A stretch of 64,000 nt of DNA from Mycolicibacterium gilvum (GTDB lineage Bacteria; Actinomycetota; Actinomycetes; Mycobacteriales; Mycobacteriaceae): contig NZ_UGQM01000001.1 of assembly GCF_900454025.1 (NCBI RefSeq), forward strand, positions 682,001-746,000, written 5' to 3'. Shown here one piece after another: positions 62,981-64,000 of this stretch. The position numbers and the translations under genes were made by a program. The notes under the pieces are model-generated. The model was not told the origin of the DNA. It made no database searches and saw only the letters and a list, made by a program, of their open reading frames with translations. Each line of letters starts with the position of its first letter. Positions within the stretch are counted from its first letter, which is position 1.

Positions 62981-63856
62981 TCATGGTGCGTCGAAGGTGT
63001 AGAACGTCTCGAAGGTGGTTGCACTGTCGGTCGAGCGGTGGATGCCCTTCTCGGTCGCAACGAACACCAGGCCTCGCCCCGCTGCCAACACAGCCTGCGG
63101 GCGCTCACCCAGATCGCGTTGCGCTTGCCACGTTGCCCCCGAATCTTGGCTGGCATACACCATCCCGGTCGGGGTAACCCCGATCAAGGGTCCTTCGTCG
63201 GGCCAACTCAGCAAGATCAGAGGGGGTGTGCCGACGACAGGTGTGAAGGTCTTAGCCTGGTCGACGCTGCGCAACATGCCCGTGCCGGTCGTGGCGAGGA
63301 CGCCGTTGGGGTCGGTGGGTGACACCGCGATGTCGACGGCGCTGATCTCCGCACGTCGATCCCAGGTCTTTTTGTCTGCGGTTACCATCACCGATCGGGT
63401 TCCGCTGTCGAGTCCAAAGAGCAGTCCATGCCGGTAGTCGAGGGAATGGAAATCGGCCTCGCCGGTCATCGACAGTGTGTGCCAGGTTTGGCCGCCGTCG
63501 GTGCTTTCGATCAAACCAAGGTTCGGTGGAGCGTCGCGGCTGTCTGCGCCGGGATGCCCACTGCCCAGGAAATGATTCGGTCCTACGACAATGAATCCCA
63601 TGAAGTCCTGCACGAGGTCGCCGACGAGTTCGGGGTCGCGCTCCCCGGCGAGTCGGTACACGCCGTAGTGCGTGCCGGCATACAACACGCCGTCGGAATC
63701 CACGCCCATGGCGTGGATGTGCGAAAAACCGCTGGGGTTGGATCGGCCAGAGGGGCTGTCAGCACTTGAGCATGCTCCGCTCAGCAATGCGGTAACCGTA
63801 GAGATAGTGATCAGGGCCGAGCGCATGCGTGCCTGCCATCTCAAGGGCGTTGTCAC
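62981..63856 (-). CDS. F510_1955-type BNR-repeat lipoprotein
   Basis: 291 residues. Signal with lipobox LSGAC (MRSALITISTVTALLSGAC); the start is GTG 63856 or ATG 63826. Mature part: HIHAMGVDSDGVLYAGTHYGVYRL, FMGFIVVGPNHFLGSGHPG, then Asp-box-like STDGGQTWHTL and SQDSGATWQA repeats of a sialidase/BNR-type beta-propeller. Genes of this type are often near DUF305 and CopD-type genes in copper clusters. An enzyme activity is not established. Confidence 0.75.
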   Translation of the reverse strand: MTTPLRWQARMRSALITISTVTALLSGACSSADSPSGRSNPSGFSHIHAMGVDSDGVLYAGTHYGVYRLAGERDPELVGDLVQDFMGFIVVGPNHFLGSGHPGADSRDAPPNLGLIESTDGGQTWHTLSMTGEADFHSLDYRHGLLFGLDSGTRSVMVTADKKTWDRRAEISAVDIAVSPTDPNGVLATTGTGMLRSVDQAKTFTPVVGTPPLILLSWPDEGPLIGVTPTGMVYASQDSGATWQAQRDLGERPQAVLAAGRGLVFVATEKGIHRSTDSATTFETFYTFDAP

Positions 63857-63904
63857 GACAGCCGTCTGTGATGATTGCAGCGTGATCGGTGCTTTTCGGC
63901 GGGC

Positions 63905-64000
63905 TCAGAGGTTCGCATTTCCTGCTCGCCACTGCTCCCACGGGATATTCCAATCACCGAGGCCGTCGGTACCGGACAGTGTTTGCCCTACGGTGTTGAC
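63905..64000 (-). CDS. 3' end of an upstream gene (partial)
   Basis: The minus-strand frame entering from the window edge reads [20 protein letters not shown] and [11 protein letters not shown], with TGA at 63905-63907. The text is protein-like. The stop is 48 bases before the BNR lipoprotein start, so the two may form an operon. The family is not recognisable from 31 residues. Confidence 0.45.
   Translation of the reverse strand, partial: VNTVGQTLSGTDGLGDWNIPWEQWRAGNANL

Overview
The window looks like actinobacterial, most likely mycobacterial, accessory DNA: a genomic island or large plasmid rather than core chromosome. It is GC-rich and carries mycobacterium-type families: an MPT63/DUF1942-like secreted protein, an MHB-type haem-binding secreted protein, an Acg-type nitroreductase relative and two small secreted proteins of the kind often labelled Ibp1. 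I saw no rRNA, tRNA, CRISPR array or replication origin.

The theme is copper or heavy-metal handling, in several blocks. Positions 430-7412 hold a decayed CopB-type ATPase, a Cys-rich copper-storage-like protein, a frameshifted CopZ, an MPT63-like protein with a Cys/Met tail, a SHOCT protein, a beta-propeller lipoprotein and a DUF5676 membrane protein. Positions 32385-40438 hold a DUF2933 protein, an Acg-like protein, an intact His-rich CopB ATPase, a Met-tailed haemophore-like protein, a stress protein and the start of a second decayed ATPase. Positions 48543-55710 hold a DUF305 lipoprotein and a csoR-copZ-ctpV operon with two CsoR-type boxes in its promoter. An F510_1955-type lipoprotein lies at 62981-63856.

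A central block (12521-26493) is metabolic: an archaeal-type GAPDH, a GH65 glycoside phosphorylase fused to a degenerate HAD-like domain, a DMT transporter and a phosphoketolase. They could form a glycoside to sugar-phosphate to acetyl-phosphate route, although the GH65 gene is now split by an insertion.

The rest is mobile DNA. There is a three-gene TniA/TniB/DUF6431 element, a Tn554-like tyrosine-recombinase transposon, five IS3-family elements (two of them copies of one type), two IS256 copies, two IS1380-type elements, two IS21 elements and several relics. For most insertions both terminal repeats and the target duplication are readable, so the broken host genes can be rebuilt on paper: HAD-GH65 was hit by an IS3 that was hit by the Tn554-like element; a PPOX-like gene was hit by an IS256 that was hit by an IS3; a P-type ATPase was hit twice within its DKTGT motif; DUF305 was hit by IS21; a TetR gene was hit by an IS1380-type element.

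The least explained signal is a shared 17-bp dyad, TACTA-N7-TAGTA (one arm sometimes CAGTA). It occurs at six places upstream of different metal or stress genes, one copy sitting inside a perfect 16-bp-arm palindrome at 39534-39570. It suggests one regulator, not encoded here, controlling scattered parts of the island.
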